Assembly: GCA_902496505.1 (NCBI GenBank)
Contig: CABVBB010000130.1
Span: 1 to 6,399, forward strand
Source of the DNA: an uncultured Peptococcaceae bacterium
GTDB lineage: Bacteria > Bacillota > Peptococcia > Peptococcales > Peptococcaceae
Length of the DNA: 6,399 bases
Direction of reading: 5' to 3'
Numbering within the stretch: position 1 is the stretch's first letter; each line of letters begins with the position of its first letter. This document shows, in pieces, positions 1 through 6,057 of the stretch. Both the position numbers and the translations under genes were made by a program. The notes beneath the pieces are model-generated. The model ran no database searches. It was not told the DNA's origin and was given only the letters and a program-made list of their open reading frames with translations.

Positions 1-478
1 GCTCCATGTGCGGCAGCTGGTCATCACCGACCGGCACCACGTCAGCGTGGCAGAAGGTGATGTCAGCGGATTGGCTGACAGGATAGCCCAGGAAGCCATA
101 GGTCAGATCGTCATAGCCGTACTGAGCGGCCTCGGTCTTGATGGTGGGGTTGTGGCGCAGGGTGTTGACGCTGACCAGCATGGAGTAAAAAATAGTCAGT
201 TCAGCGATGGCGGGGACGTGGGACTGGAGGATGATGGTGGATTTGTTGGGATCCAGGCCGACGGAAAGATTATCCATAGCCACCTGATAGATGCTGTCGC
301 GGATCAGTTCCGGACGTTCGAAATGGGTAGTCAGTGCCTGGATGTCGGCGATCAAAATGAAGGTGTCGAACTCATCCTGAAGCTGGACGCGGTTTTGCAG
401 ACTGCCTACGTAGTGTCCTAAATGCAGCCGTCCAGTGGGACGGTCTCCGGTCAAAATTCTTTTCTTTGTGTTTGTCAT
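1..478 (-). CDS. trpS: Tryptophan--tRNA ligase, N-terminal part (runs off the left edge)
   Basis: This encodes cytoplasmic tryptophanyl-tRNA synthetase, a class I enzyme that activates Trp with ATP and charges tRNA-Trp. About 159 codons are visible, roughly the first half of a protein usually near 330-340 residues. The class I signature appears early as [16 protein letters not shown] (residues 11-26), where HLGH is the HIGH-type motif. Further family blocks follow: [33 protein letters not shown], and the [13 protein letters not shown] stretch at the edge. The KMSKS loop would lie outside the window. The start is the ATG at 478, with AGAGGG seven bases upstream (complement 486-491). No frameshift or missing residue is seen in the visible part. 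Expression is very probably controlled by the T-box leader upstream. Identity is secure. Confidence 0.96.
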   Translation of the reverse strand, partial: MTNTKKRILTGDRPTGRLHLGHYVGSLQNRVQLQDEFDTFILIADIQALTTHFERPELIRDSIYQVAMDNLSVGLDPNKSTIILQSHVPAIAELTIFYSMLVSVNTLRHNPTIKTEAAQYGYDDLTYGFLGYPVSQSADITFCHADVVPVGDDQLPHME

Positions 479-505
479 ATGATTTCCCTCTATTCCTGAT
501 AATTT

Positions 506-521
506 AAGCCGGATGCGGCTT
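506..521 (-). other. Small hairpin between the leader terminator and the trpS ribosome binding site
   Basis: A perfect 6-bp inverted repeat (AAGCCG / CGGCTT) with a four-base loop lies in the trpS mRNA, after the T-box terminator and about 15 bases before the ribosome binding site. It has no U-run, so it is not a terminator. It might space or protect the 5' part of the readthrough mRNA. No function can be assigned from sequence. Confidence 0.45.
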
Positions 522-530
522 TGTTGGCAA

Positions 531-813
531 TAAAAAAGACTCCTGCCATTTCCTCAACAACTGATAGAAAGGGACAAGAGTCTGATCTCCTGCGATACCA
601 CCCAAATTGACAGCTGATGCTGCCCACTCAAGCATATAGACGCCTATATGCCCGTCATAACGGTACGGAAGCCGTCGGCGCCTACTGGATGATCGTTCGG
701 GCCGCCCTCATGAGGCCATTGGGCTTTAGTATAGCGCCGCATTTCCAGCATCAGCGGCTCTCTAGGGCTAGGGACCAAAGCTTACTCTTCTCACTCATCG
801 GTTTTCATCTGAT
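531..813 (-). promoter_or_regulatory. Tryptophan-specific T-box riboswitch leader of trpS
   Basis: This leader senses uncharged tRNA-Trp in cis and decides whether transcription enters trpS. The visible parts, in RNA order, fit the T-box class. The Stem I base pairs ATGAG (complement 794-798) with CTCAT (complement 710-714). The 5' side of the specifier loop reads GAGAAGAGTA. The stem above it pairs GCTTTGG (complement 775-781) with CTAAAGC (complement 723-729). A distal stem GCCGC/GCGGC (complement 754-758 and 736-740) carries a loop containing GATG. The specifier-loop 3' strand reads CCAATGGC, with the Trp codon UGG at complement 716-718. A perfect 8-bp hairpin at 632-651 is probably Stem III. 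The T-box sequence TGGGTGGTATCGCAGG lies at about complement 590-605, then GTCCC and the terminator. This stretch holds no gene; short open frames in it are chance. The 5' boundary is inferred from the promoter. Confidence 0.93.
532..583 (-). terminator. Leader terminator of the trpS T-box
   Basis: In the minus-strand RNA the arm AGACUCUUGUC (complement 573-583) pairs with GGCAGGAGUCU (complement 537-547). This gives 11 continuous pairs with two G-U wobbles and a loop of 25 bases. A run of U (complement 532-537) follows, the form of an intrinsic terminator. The 5' arm overlaps GUCCC (complement 571-575), the conserved 3' half of the T-box antiterminator, so the two folds exclude each other. 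Confidence 0.88.
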
Positions 814-819
814 ATACAA

Positions 820-848
820 ATTATAAAAGCTCCTGGGGCTTTTGTCAA
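820..848 (-). promoter_or_regulatory. Perfect-consensus promoter for the trpS T-box transcript
   Basis: On the minus strand TTGACA (complement 843-848) is followed by exactly 17 bases and TATAAT (complement 820-825), a full match to the vegetative sigma-A consensus. The predicted start near 812-814 lies about 15 bases before the base of T-box Stem I, which fits a leader promoter. The -35 box contains the TGA stop of the upstream phosphatase gene (complement 845-847), so the promoter overlaps the end of that gene. Confidence 0.9.
825..843 (-). terminator. Terminator-like hairpin in the trpS promoter spacer (candidate)
   Basis: On the minus strand AAAAGCCC, a CAG loop and GAGCTTTT can form an 8-bp stem with one wobble. 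It starts just after the stop codon of the PHP phosphatase gene and ends in UUUUAUAAUUU. It could end part of the phosphatase operon transcript. The stem is short and half A-U, so it would be weak, and the bases also serve as the spacer and -10 region of the trpS promoter. Confidence 0.4.
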
Positions 849-1666
849 GGCGCAGCCGGTATACGGATAGGAATGCGCCGCTCCTGACGTTGTTCAAAGG
901 TAGAAATGGTCTCGATGCCCAGGCGCTTGAGCTGGTCAAGGCTCTCTTTGACCATGGTGCCCACATACTGCGGCGCGTGGCTGTCACTGCCGATGGTGAG
1001 CCGCTGGCCGCCCAAGGCATGGTAGCGGGCGATGATATCGAAATGGGGCATACTGGCTTTTGAAACATGACGGAAGCCAGAGGTGTTGATCTCCAGCCCT
1101 TTGCCCTTGGCGATCAGCCGCCGGAGGACTTGGTCGATGGCGTCCATAGCCAGCAGGTGATCGCCTGGCTCATAAGGGTAGGGCATATAGCGCTTGACAT
1201 AATCCAAATGTCCCAGCACGTCAAAATTATCATACTGCTCGATGTACTCGGCGATGTGCTCATAATAGACGCGGTAGGCTTCTTCCTTGGTCTTGCCCTG
1301 ATAGTAGAGCCCTAGATGAGGTTCCATGCCGTCTACTGCATGAAGAGAGGCGATGATGAAGTCAAAAGGATAACTGGCGATCAGCTTGTCATAAGTTGCC
1401 CAGCTGTGTGGTTCCAGTCCGATCTCCATGCCGATGCGGATAGTCAGCTGTCCCTCGTATTGGTGCTGATAACGCCTTAAGGTCTCAAAATAGCAGTCCA
1501 TATCATTAATGGTGTAGCCTGGCGGCTGGATAGGATATTGCAGATCCACATGATCGGTGATGCAGATCTCCGAGAGTCCTTGACTGACAGCCTGGCGGCA
1601 GATATCGTCCAGCGCCGCTTCACTGTCATTGGAAAAAGTGGAGTGCAGATGATAATCAATGAGCAT
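845..1666 (-). CDS. PHP-domain phosphatase, histidinol-phosphatase HisJ/HisK-like
   Basis: This is a metal-dependent phosphoesterase of the PHP superfamily, most like the HisJ/HisK histidinol-phosphatases that make L-histidinol from its phosphate. Metal-ligand motifs appear in order: DYHLHST (H6, H8), D14, ITDH (H39), GME (E81), ASLHAVDG (H109), GHLDYVKRY (H153, D155) and SDSHAP (D228, H230). The set looks complete. Its 273 residues fit the family. I chose ATG at 1666 because CGAGGTGA ends about five bases before it. An in-frame GTG at 1675 would add three residues but lies inside that ribosome binding site. The gene follows the HAD phosphatase gene by 22 bases, probably in one transcript. 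No other his gene is in the window, so the histidine role is inferred from family and the substrate could be another phosphate ester. Confidence 0.88.
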   Translation of the reverse strand: MLIDYHLHSTFSNDSEAALDDICRQAVSQGLSEICITDHVDLQYPIQPPGYTINDMDCYFETLRRYQHQYEGQLTIRIGMEIGLEPHSWATYDKLIASYPFDFIIASLHAVDGMEPHLGLYYQGKTKEEAYRVYYEHIAEYIEQYDNFDVLGHLDYVKRYMPYPYEPGDHLLAMDAIDQVLRRLIAKGKGLEINTSGFRHVSKASMPHFDIIARYHALGGQRLTIGSDSHAPQYVGTMVKESLDQLKRLGIETISTFEQRQERRIPIRIPAAP

Positions 1667-1688
1667 AGATGTCACCTCGTAAAAATAG

Positions 1689-2327
1689 TCAAGCTGTCAC
1701 GATGGGCACAAGATCAGCCAGCGTATCCAGCATAAAATTGGGATGCAGTGCTTCTAATTTTTGAGCGGCGTGCACCGAATAACGTACGGCCGCTGTCTGG
1801 CAGCCGGCGCGCTGACCGCAGAGGATGTCGTAGGGGCTGTCGCCGACCATGATGGACGTTTCCGGCGGGCAGTGCAGCCGTTTCAGCGCCTCTTGAGCCG
1901 GCGCTGGATCGGGCTTGTGTCCAGGCGTATCCTCAGGACCGACAAAAGCGTCGAAATAATGCTCCAGATCGAAATGCGCTAGCCCGTGGTGGGCGATGTC
2001 GCCTTTTTTGGAGGTGACGACGCTGAGCTTGAGTCCCAGATCTTTGAGCTTGGCCAGCGTTTCCTCTACCTGGTCAAAAAGCGTCACATACTCATCGTGG
2101 ATCTGGGCATTGTAGGCGCGGTAGGTCGTGAGCAACAGATCAGCCCGCTCTGCGTCGAATTCGGCCATAATCTCTCTCAGAGGCCGGCCAAAGGTGGCAT
2201 AGATCTGTTCCTTAGGCACCGTGATCCCCAAAATCTCCTGCAATGTATAATTAAAAGTGTGAAGGATTAGCTCATTGGTGTTGAGCAATGTGCCGTCCAA
2301 ATCGAATAAGATGCTTTCGTAGCGCAT
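1689..2327 (-). CDS. ppaX: HAD-family phosphatase, PpaX-like pyrophosphatase
   Basis: This is a 212-residue cytoplasmic HAD hydrolase. Motif I is FDLDGT (nucleophile D9, acid/base D11), motif II VVTSK (T105), motif III GHKPDP (K138) and motif IV GDSPYD (D163, D167). A helical cap sits between motifs I and II. The start ILFDLDGTLLNTNELI and the cap sequence YRAYN closely recall Bacillus subtilis PpaX (ILFDLDGTLINTNELI, YRTFN as I remember it). That enzyme hydrolyses the pyrophosphate released when HPr kinase/phosphorylase dephosphorylates Ser-HPr. No hprK or lgt neighbour is visible to support this, so a phosphoglycolate-phosphatase-like role remains possible. The start is ATG at 2327, with AGGGGG at complement 2335-2340. 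It is the first gene of a two-phosphatase operon. Confidence 0.88.
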   Translation of the reverse strand: MRYESILFDLDGTLLNTNELILHTFNYTLQEILGITVPKEQIYATFGRPLREIMAEFDAERADLLLTTYRAYNAQIHDEYVTLFDQVEETLAKLKDLGLKLSVVTSKKGDIAHHGLAHFDLEHYFDAFVGPEDTPGHKPDPAPAQEALKRLHCPPETSIMVGDSPYDILCGQRAGCQTAAVRYSVHAAQKLEALHPNFMLDTLADLVPIVTA

Positions 2328-2356
2328 GATAACGCCCCCTTGCGTGATGTGCCTTT

Positions 2357-2365
2357 ATTATAGCA
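2357..2365 (-). promoter_or_regulatory. Extended -10 promoter of the phosphatase operon
   Basis: The minus strand carries TGCTATAAT, a perfect -10 hexamer (complement 2357-2362) with the upstream TG of extended -10 promoters, about 30 bases before the HAD gene start. No good -35 hexamer lies 16-18 bases upstream: 17-base spacing gives CAGGAT. This is as expected for an extended -10 promoter. A start near 2350 would leave a leader of roughly 20 bases holding the ribosome binding site. Confidence 0.7.
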
Positions 2366-2414
2366 TAAATAAGCGGTGAATCCTGCCAAAATCACCAGGC
2401 ATATATTTTTTTAA

Positions 2415-2443
2415 TTGACAAAGGGTAGGCGGAATTTTATACT
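2415..2443 (+). promoter_or_regulatory. Near-consensus promoter for the yitT-like / flavin reductase / recG genes
   Basis: TTGACA (2415-2420) is followed by 17 bases and TATACT (2438-2443), with an A/T-rich stretch just upstream (2401-2414) that could act as an UP element. The predicted start is near 2450, giving a leader of about 45 bases before the GTG start at 2496. It is divergent from the phosphatase promoter, with about 50 bases between the two core elements. Confidence 0.82.
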
Positions 2444-2495
2444 GGTCGTAGATTAGGAAAAGGGGAGCCTGTAAAGGACAATGGTGGAGGAAAAA

Positions 2496-3341
2496 GTGGA
2501 TACGCGAATCAAGAATTTTGCCCTGCTCAATCTGGGCACACTGCTGATCACGATCGGCGTGTATTTTTTTAAGTTCCCGAACAATTTTTCGACTGGTGGT
2601 GTGACCGGTATCGCAGTGGTCATGGGAAAATTGACGCCGACTATTTCACCCGGAACGTACAACATGGCGCTCAATATCGTGCTGTTGGCCTTGGGCCTTA
2701 TTTTCATGGGCAAAAGCTTCGGCGTGCTGACGGCTTACTCCAGCTTGACGATGGCAGCGGCTATCTCCGTTTTGGAAAAGGTCTATCCCATGCCGCGGCC
2801 GTTTACAGATCAGCCGCTTTTGGAGCTGATCTTCGGCGTCATGCTGCCTGCTATCGGCTCGGCGATACTTTTTAATATCGATGCGTCCAACGGCGGCACG
2901 GAGATCATTGCAATGATCCTCAAGAAATATGCCAGTGTGGATATTGGCCGAGCATTATTTATCACCGACTTTTTCATCACAGCAGCGACGTTTTTCGTTT
3001 TTGACATCCAGACGGGTCTCTTCTCTTTGACGGGTCTTATGGCCAAATCTTTGGTCGTTGACTCTGTACTGGAAAATTTCAACCTCTGCAAGTATTTTAC
3101 CATCATCACCAACAAGCCCGATGAGATATGCAACTTTATCGCCAGAGAGCTCAATCGCGGCGCTACGCTGTATGATGCCAGCGGCGCGTTCACCCATGAG
3201 CACAAGACCATCGTGATCACGGTACTGCGCCGCAATCAGGCCATTTTGCTGCAAAAATTCATTCGGCAGCATGACCCACATGCGTTTATCATGATCACCA
3301 ATACCAGCGAGATCATCGGCAAAGGCTTCCGCAGTGTGTGA
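2496..3341 (+). CDS. YitT family membrane protein (DUF161 plus DUF2179)
   Basis: This is an integral membrane protein of the YitT family, whose biochemical role is not established. The N-terminal two thirds hold about five hydrophobic segments (near residues 8-25, 55-73, 78-95, 108-130 and 150-172). The typical turn PNNFSTGGVTGIA follows the first and NIDASNGGTEIIA follows the fourth. The C-terminal part, from about residue 195, is a soluble DUF2179-type domain with FTHEHKTIVITVLRR and a closing MITNTSEIIGKGF. I chose GTG at 2496 because GGAGG (2486-2490) lies five bases before it and the protein then begins close to its first membrane segment, as usual in the family. An in-frame ATG at 2481 would add five residues, but its nearest purine-rich sites are at poor distances. 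It is the first gene after the promoter, 33 bases before the flavin reductase gene. Family call firm, function unknown. Confidence 0.9.
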   Translation: MDTRIKNFALLNLGTLLITIGVYFFKFPNNFSTGGVTGIAVVMGKLTPTISPGTYNMALNIVLLALGLIFMGKSFGVLTAYSSLTMAAAISVLEKVYPMPRPFTDQPLLELIFGVMLPAIGSAILFNIDASNGGTEIIAMILKKYASVDIGRALFITDFFITAATFFVFDIQTGLFSLTGLMAKSLVVDSVLENFNLCKYFTIITNKPDEICNFIARELNRGATLYDASGAFTHEHKTIVITVLRRNQAILLQKFIRQHDPHAFIMITNTSEIIGKGFRSV

Positions 3342-3374
3342 TGGAAGCAGCCGAGAGGAGAAGGAGGGAGCGTT

Positions 3375-3884
3375 ATGTTTCAAGAAGTCAGTACCCGTGA
3401 TCTGTCGTTCAATGTATTCGAGACCATTGCCAATGTATGGGGTGTGGTGACGATGCAGGATGAAGGCAAGGTCAACGCCATGACCGTCAATTGGTTCCAG
3501 ATGGGCCACCTCTGGCGGGACGATGTGGTGACCGTCTATATCCGGCCGCAGCGGCACAGCTATCCGCTGATGAACGCTAGAGACACCTTTAGTGTGTGCA
3601 TTTTTGAGCCTAATGATGAGGACAGAAAGAAGTTGTCCTTCTTAGGCAGCGCGTCCGGCAAAGATCATGACAAACTGGCCGAATGCGGCTATACAGCACA
3701 GTATGACGGCGAGACGCCTTATATCGCGCAAGCCAAATGGGTATTTATCTGCGAAAAGATCTATGTGCAGGATCTAGATCCTGCGGGCTTTTTGGACCGC
3801 GAATTTGCGGACAAAGAATATCAAGCGGGGGATTATCACCGGATGTATGTGGCCAGGATCAAGAAAGTCCTGCAAGCGGAGTAA
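3375..3884 (+). CDS. Flavin reductase-like FMN-binding protein
   Basis: The 169-residue product matches the flavin reductase-like domain, an FMN-binding split barrel found in NAD(P)H:flavin oxidoreductases and related proteins. Visible signatures are VNAMTVNW (33-40) followed by a GHLW turn, then VYIRPQRHSYPLM (54-66), which in this family lies at the flavin site, and a SVCIF strand. The protein is a single domain with no signal peptide or membrane segment, so it should be cytoplasmic. Start ATG 3375 has a strong AAGGAGG (3361-3367) seven bases upstream. It follows the YitT-like gene closely, and a weak hairpin with a T-rich tail lies just after it. Its physiological partner is unknown, and some members of the family may bind FMN without being dedicated flavin reductases. 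Confidence 0.9.
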   Translation: MFQEVSTRDLSFNVFETIANVWGVVTMQDEGKVNAMTVNWFQMGHLWRDDVVTVYIRPQRHSYPLMNARDTFSVCIFEPNDEDRKKLSFLGSASGKDHDKLAECGYTAQYDGETPYIAQAKWVFICEKIYVQDLDPAGFLDREFADKEYQAGDYHRMYVARIKKVLQAE

Positions 3885-3896
3885 GAACACAAGATC

Positions 3897-3928
3897 AAGA
3901 GACGGCGCAGCTGGCTGTCTCTTCTTTT
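3897..3928 (+). terminator. Terminator-like hairpin between the flavin reductase gene and recG
   Basis: AAGAGACGGC (3897-3906) pairs with GCTGTCTCTT (3914-3923) over 10 bp with one G-U, leaving a seven-base loop. CTTTTATT follows. This resembles a modest intrinsic terminator and begins about 12 bases after the flavin reductase stop. It may lower readthrough into recG rather than stop it, because no clear separate recG promoter is visible. Confidence 0.55.
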
Positions 3929-3946
3929 ATTGAGGAGGTGAGAGGC

Positions 3947-5998
3947 ATGGACGCTTTGGAACGACCGGTGACCGCGCTCAAGGGCGTCGGCAAGCAGAAA
4001 GCGCAGGAATTAGCCAAATTGGATATTCAGACTGTAGGCGATCTTTTGGAGCATTATCCCTTTCGTTACGAGGACCGCGCCCATTTGAAGCCATTGGCGC
4101 AGCTTAGCGATCAAGTACCGGAGACAGTGCTGGGACAGGTGGTGCAGACCACAGTAGTGCCTTACCGCGGCCGAGGACGCATGCTCAATGTCCTGCTCCA
4201 GTGCGAGACCGGCAGCATCACCTTGGTCTGGTTCAACCAACACTATCTCAAGGACAAGCTCACGCCCGGTACGCGGCTGATCGCTACGGGCAAAGTCTCT
4301 GGCGGGCGTAAGCGCATGGCAGTGCAGGATTTCGAGATCTTGGACGAGACGGACGACGGGGCGTCCTTTCAGCGGATCATTCCCGTCCACCGCGCGACAG
4401 AAAAACTGTCGGCCAAATGGCTGCGGGCTTTGGTAGAGCAGGCGCTGACGGAATACGGCGCGGCGGTGACTGAGCATCTGCCGGAGGAGCTTTGCCGCAA
4501 ATACCGCTTGATGCCGCTGGCAGAGGCCACGCAGGCCATCCATTTCCCCAATGATTGGTCGGAGCTCAATCTGGCCCGCTATCGGCTGGTGATGGATGAA
4601 TTCACCGTGATGCTCTTAGGGCTGCGGGCACAGCAGATCACTGGTGAGGAGAAGGTGGGTATCAGCCACCAGCCGACGGAAGGACTCACCAATCGCTTTT
4701 TGAAGCAGCTGCCCTTCCGCCTGACCAACGCTCAGCGGCGGGTGATCTTGGAGATCAAAGCCGATATGGAGAGTGCTCGGCCCATGCAGCGGCTGGTGCA
4801 GGGCGATGTAGGTTCAGGTAAGACCATGATCGCAGTCTATGTGCTCTTAAAGGCCGCAGAAGGCGGCTATCAGAGCGCACTGATGGCGCCGACAGAGATC
4901 TTGGCAGAGCAGCATTATCTGACGCTCAAGCCTATTTTGGAACCGCTGGGCGTGGAGCTCGCTCTGCTCAAGGGCAGCCTCAGTGCCGCAGAAAAAAATC
5001 AAATCGTCCAAGGGCTGGCCGATGGGACGATCACAGTAGCGGTAGGCACCCACGCTTTGATCCAAAAAAGCGTATCCTTCTGTAATTTGGGCGCTATCGT
5101 CATCGACGAGCAGCATCGCTTCGGCGTCAAGCAGCGGCTGGCGCTGGAAAATAAAGGCTTAAGTCCTGATGTGCTGGTGATGACGGCTACACCGATCCCA
5201 CGCTCGCTGGCACTGACCATTTACGGCGATCTGGATCTGTCGGTGATCGACGAACTGCCGCCAGGCCGCAAGCCCATCATCACCTATCATGTGGGCGAAC
5301 GCAAGCGGCAGGGGATGTATGGCTTCATCGGAAAGGAATTGGCCCAAGGGCATCAAGCCTATGTCGTCTGCCCTTTGATCGAGGAATCGGAAAAAATGGA
5401 TCTGGAGAATGCCTCTGCCTTGGCGGAAAAACTGGCCAAGGAAATCTATCCGCAGTATCAGGTCGGGCTGCTGCACGGCAAGATGACCACAGCGGAAAAA
5501 ATGGCGGTGATGGAGGATTTTCGCAGCAATAAGCTGCAAATTTTGGTCTCCACCACCGTCATCGAGGTAGGCGTCGATGTGCCCAATGCCAACATCATGG
5601 TCATCGAAAACGCCGAGCGCTTTGGGCTGGCGCAGCTGCATCAGCTGCGCGGCCGAGTGGGTCGAGGAAGCGCCCAGTCTTACTGTATATTGATGGCGGA
5701 GGCTAGGACTGACGAAGCCAAGCGGCGTATGGACATTATGGTCAAAAGCAGCGACGGTTTTGTCATTGCTGAAGAAGACTTGGCTCTGCGCGGTCCAGGC
5801 GAAGTCCTGGGCGTGCGGCAAAGCGGCCTGCCCGATTTTAAAATAGCCGATCTGGTGCAGGATATAAGGCTCTTAGAGCGCAGTAAGCTCTTGGCAGCCG
5901 ATATTCTCCAGGATGGCTTAGAACAAGAGAAATATGCACCTTTACGAGAGCGTATCGACAAGGTCTATCAGCGCAAGGTGCGTTTAAAAGAAGAGTGA
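3947..5998 (+). CDS. recG: ATP-dependent DNA helicase RecG
   Basis: RecG is a superfamily 2 double-stranded DNA translocase that regresses stalled replication forks and branch-migrates recombination intermediates. The 683 residues are the usual length. The N-terminus has a helix-hairpin-like LKGVGKQKAQELAKL, then HYPFRYEDR. The wedge (OB-fold) domain runs from about residue 61 to 150. The helicase core shows Walker A GDVGSGKT (286-293), APTEILAEQH, the DEQH box (387-390) and TATP (413-416). Its second half has LLHGKM, STTVIEVGVDVPNA and QLRGRVGR (566-573). The C-terminus has the RecG-typical LRGPGEVLGVRQSGLPDF. Start ATG 3947 has AGGAGGTG (3933-3940) six bases upstream. The frame is open further back to 3737, but that part overlaps the flavin reductase gene and has no RecG character. 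The gene is intact and ends at a strong terminator. Confidence 0.98.
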   Translation: MDALERPVTALKGVGKQKAQELAKLDIQTVGDLLEHYPFRYEDRAHLKPLAQLSDQVPETVLGQVVQTTVVPYRGRGRMLNVLLQCETGSITLVWFNQHYLKDKLTPGTRLIATGKVSGGRKRMAVQDFEILDETDDGASFQRIIPVHRATEKLSAKWLRALVEQALTEYGAAVTEHLPEELCRKYRLMPLAEATQAIHFPNDWSELNLARYRLVMDEFTVMLLGLRAQQITGEEKVGISHQPTEGLTNRFLKQLPFRLTNAQRRVILEIKADMESARPMQRLVQGDVGSGKTMIAVYVLLKAAEGGYQSALMAPTEILAEQHYLTLKPILEPLGVELALLKGSLSAAEKNQIVQGLADGTITVAVGTHALIQKSVSFCNLGAIVIDEQHRFGVKQRLALENKGLSPDVLVMTATPIPRSLALTIYGDLDLSVIDELPPGRKPIITYHVGERKRQGMYGFIGKELAQGHQAYVVCPLIEESEKMDLENASALAEKLAKEIYPQYQVGLLHGKMTTAEKMAVMEDFRSNKLQILVSTTVIEVGVDVPNANIMVIENAERFGLAQLHQLRGRVGRGSAQSYCILMAEARTDEAKRRMDIMVKSSDGFVIAEEDLALRGPGEVLGVRQSGLPDFKIADLVQDIRLLERSKLLAADILQDGLEQEKYAPLRERIDKVYQRKVRLKEE

Positions 5999-6007
5999 CG
6001 ATGGGTG

Positions 6008-6053
6008 AAAAAAGGGCTCGTCAGCTGGATATCAGCTGACGGGCCCTTTTTTT
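6008..6053 (+). terminator. Strong, nearly symmetric terminator after recG
   Basis: AAAAAAGGGCTCGTCAGCTG (6008-6027) pairs with its near-perfect inverse (6033-6052) around the loop GATAT, with one wobble, and is followed by seven T (6047-6053). The A-run on the left becomes a U-run on the other strand, so the same hairpin can also end the convergent minus-strand gene whose stop lies at 6058-6060. It begins 10 bases after the recG stop. Confidence 0.93.
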
Positions 6054-6057
6054 GCGG

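Noticed and set aside
8..421. 137-residue plus-strand open frame opposite trpS
   Set aside because: It is antisense to the strongly supported trpS coding frame, and its composition is the reverse-complement shadow of that gene.
632..651. Perfect palindrome GCATATAG-ACGC-CTATATGC as a possible operator
   Set aside because: It sits just upstream of the T-box core in the leader RNA, where T-box Stem III is expected, so an RNA stem explains it better than a protein site.
617..826. 69-residue plus-strand open frame in the trpS leader
   Set aside because: It lies across the T-box structure, has no ribosome binding site and no recognisable protein features.
2381..2411. Possible terminator with the run of T at 2405-2412 on the plus strand
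   Set aside because: The inverted repeat in front of the T-run is only about four bases, there is no plus-strand gene upstream to end, and the T-rich stretch fits a promoter UP element.
2955..3557. 200-residue minus-strand open frame spanning the YitT-like and flavin reductase genes
   Set aside because: It crosses two well-supported plus-strand genes and their ribosome binding site, and shows no family signature.
3737..3946. 70-residue in-frame upstream extension of RecG overlapping the flavin reductase gene
   Set aside because: The extension lies mostly in another frame of a well-supported gene, has no RecG-like sequence, and the ATG at 3947 has an excellent AGGAGGTG site and gives the normal RecG length.
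5159..5821. 220-residue minus-strand open frame within recG
   Set aside because: It is antisense to conserved helicase motifs, His/Gln/Asp-rich as expected of a shadow frame, and has no plausible regulatory signals.
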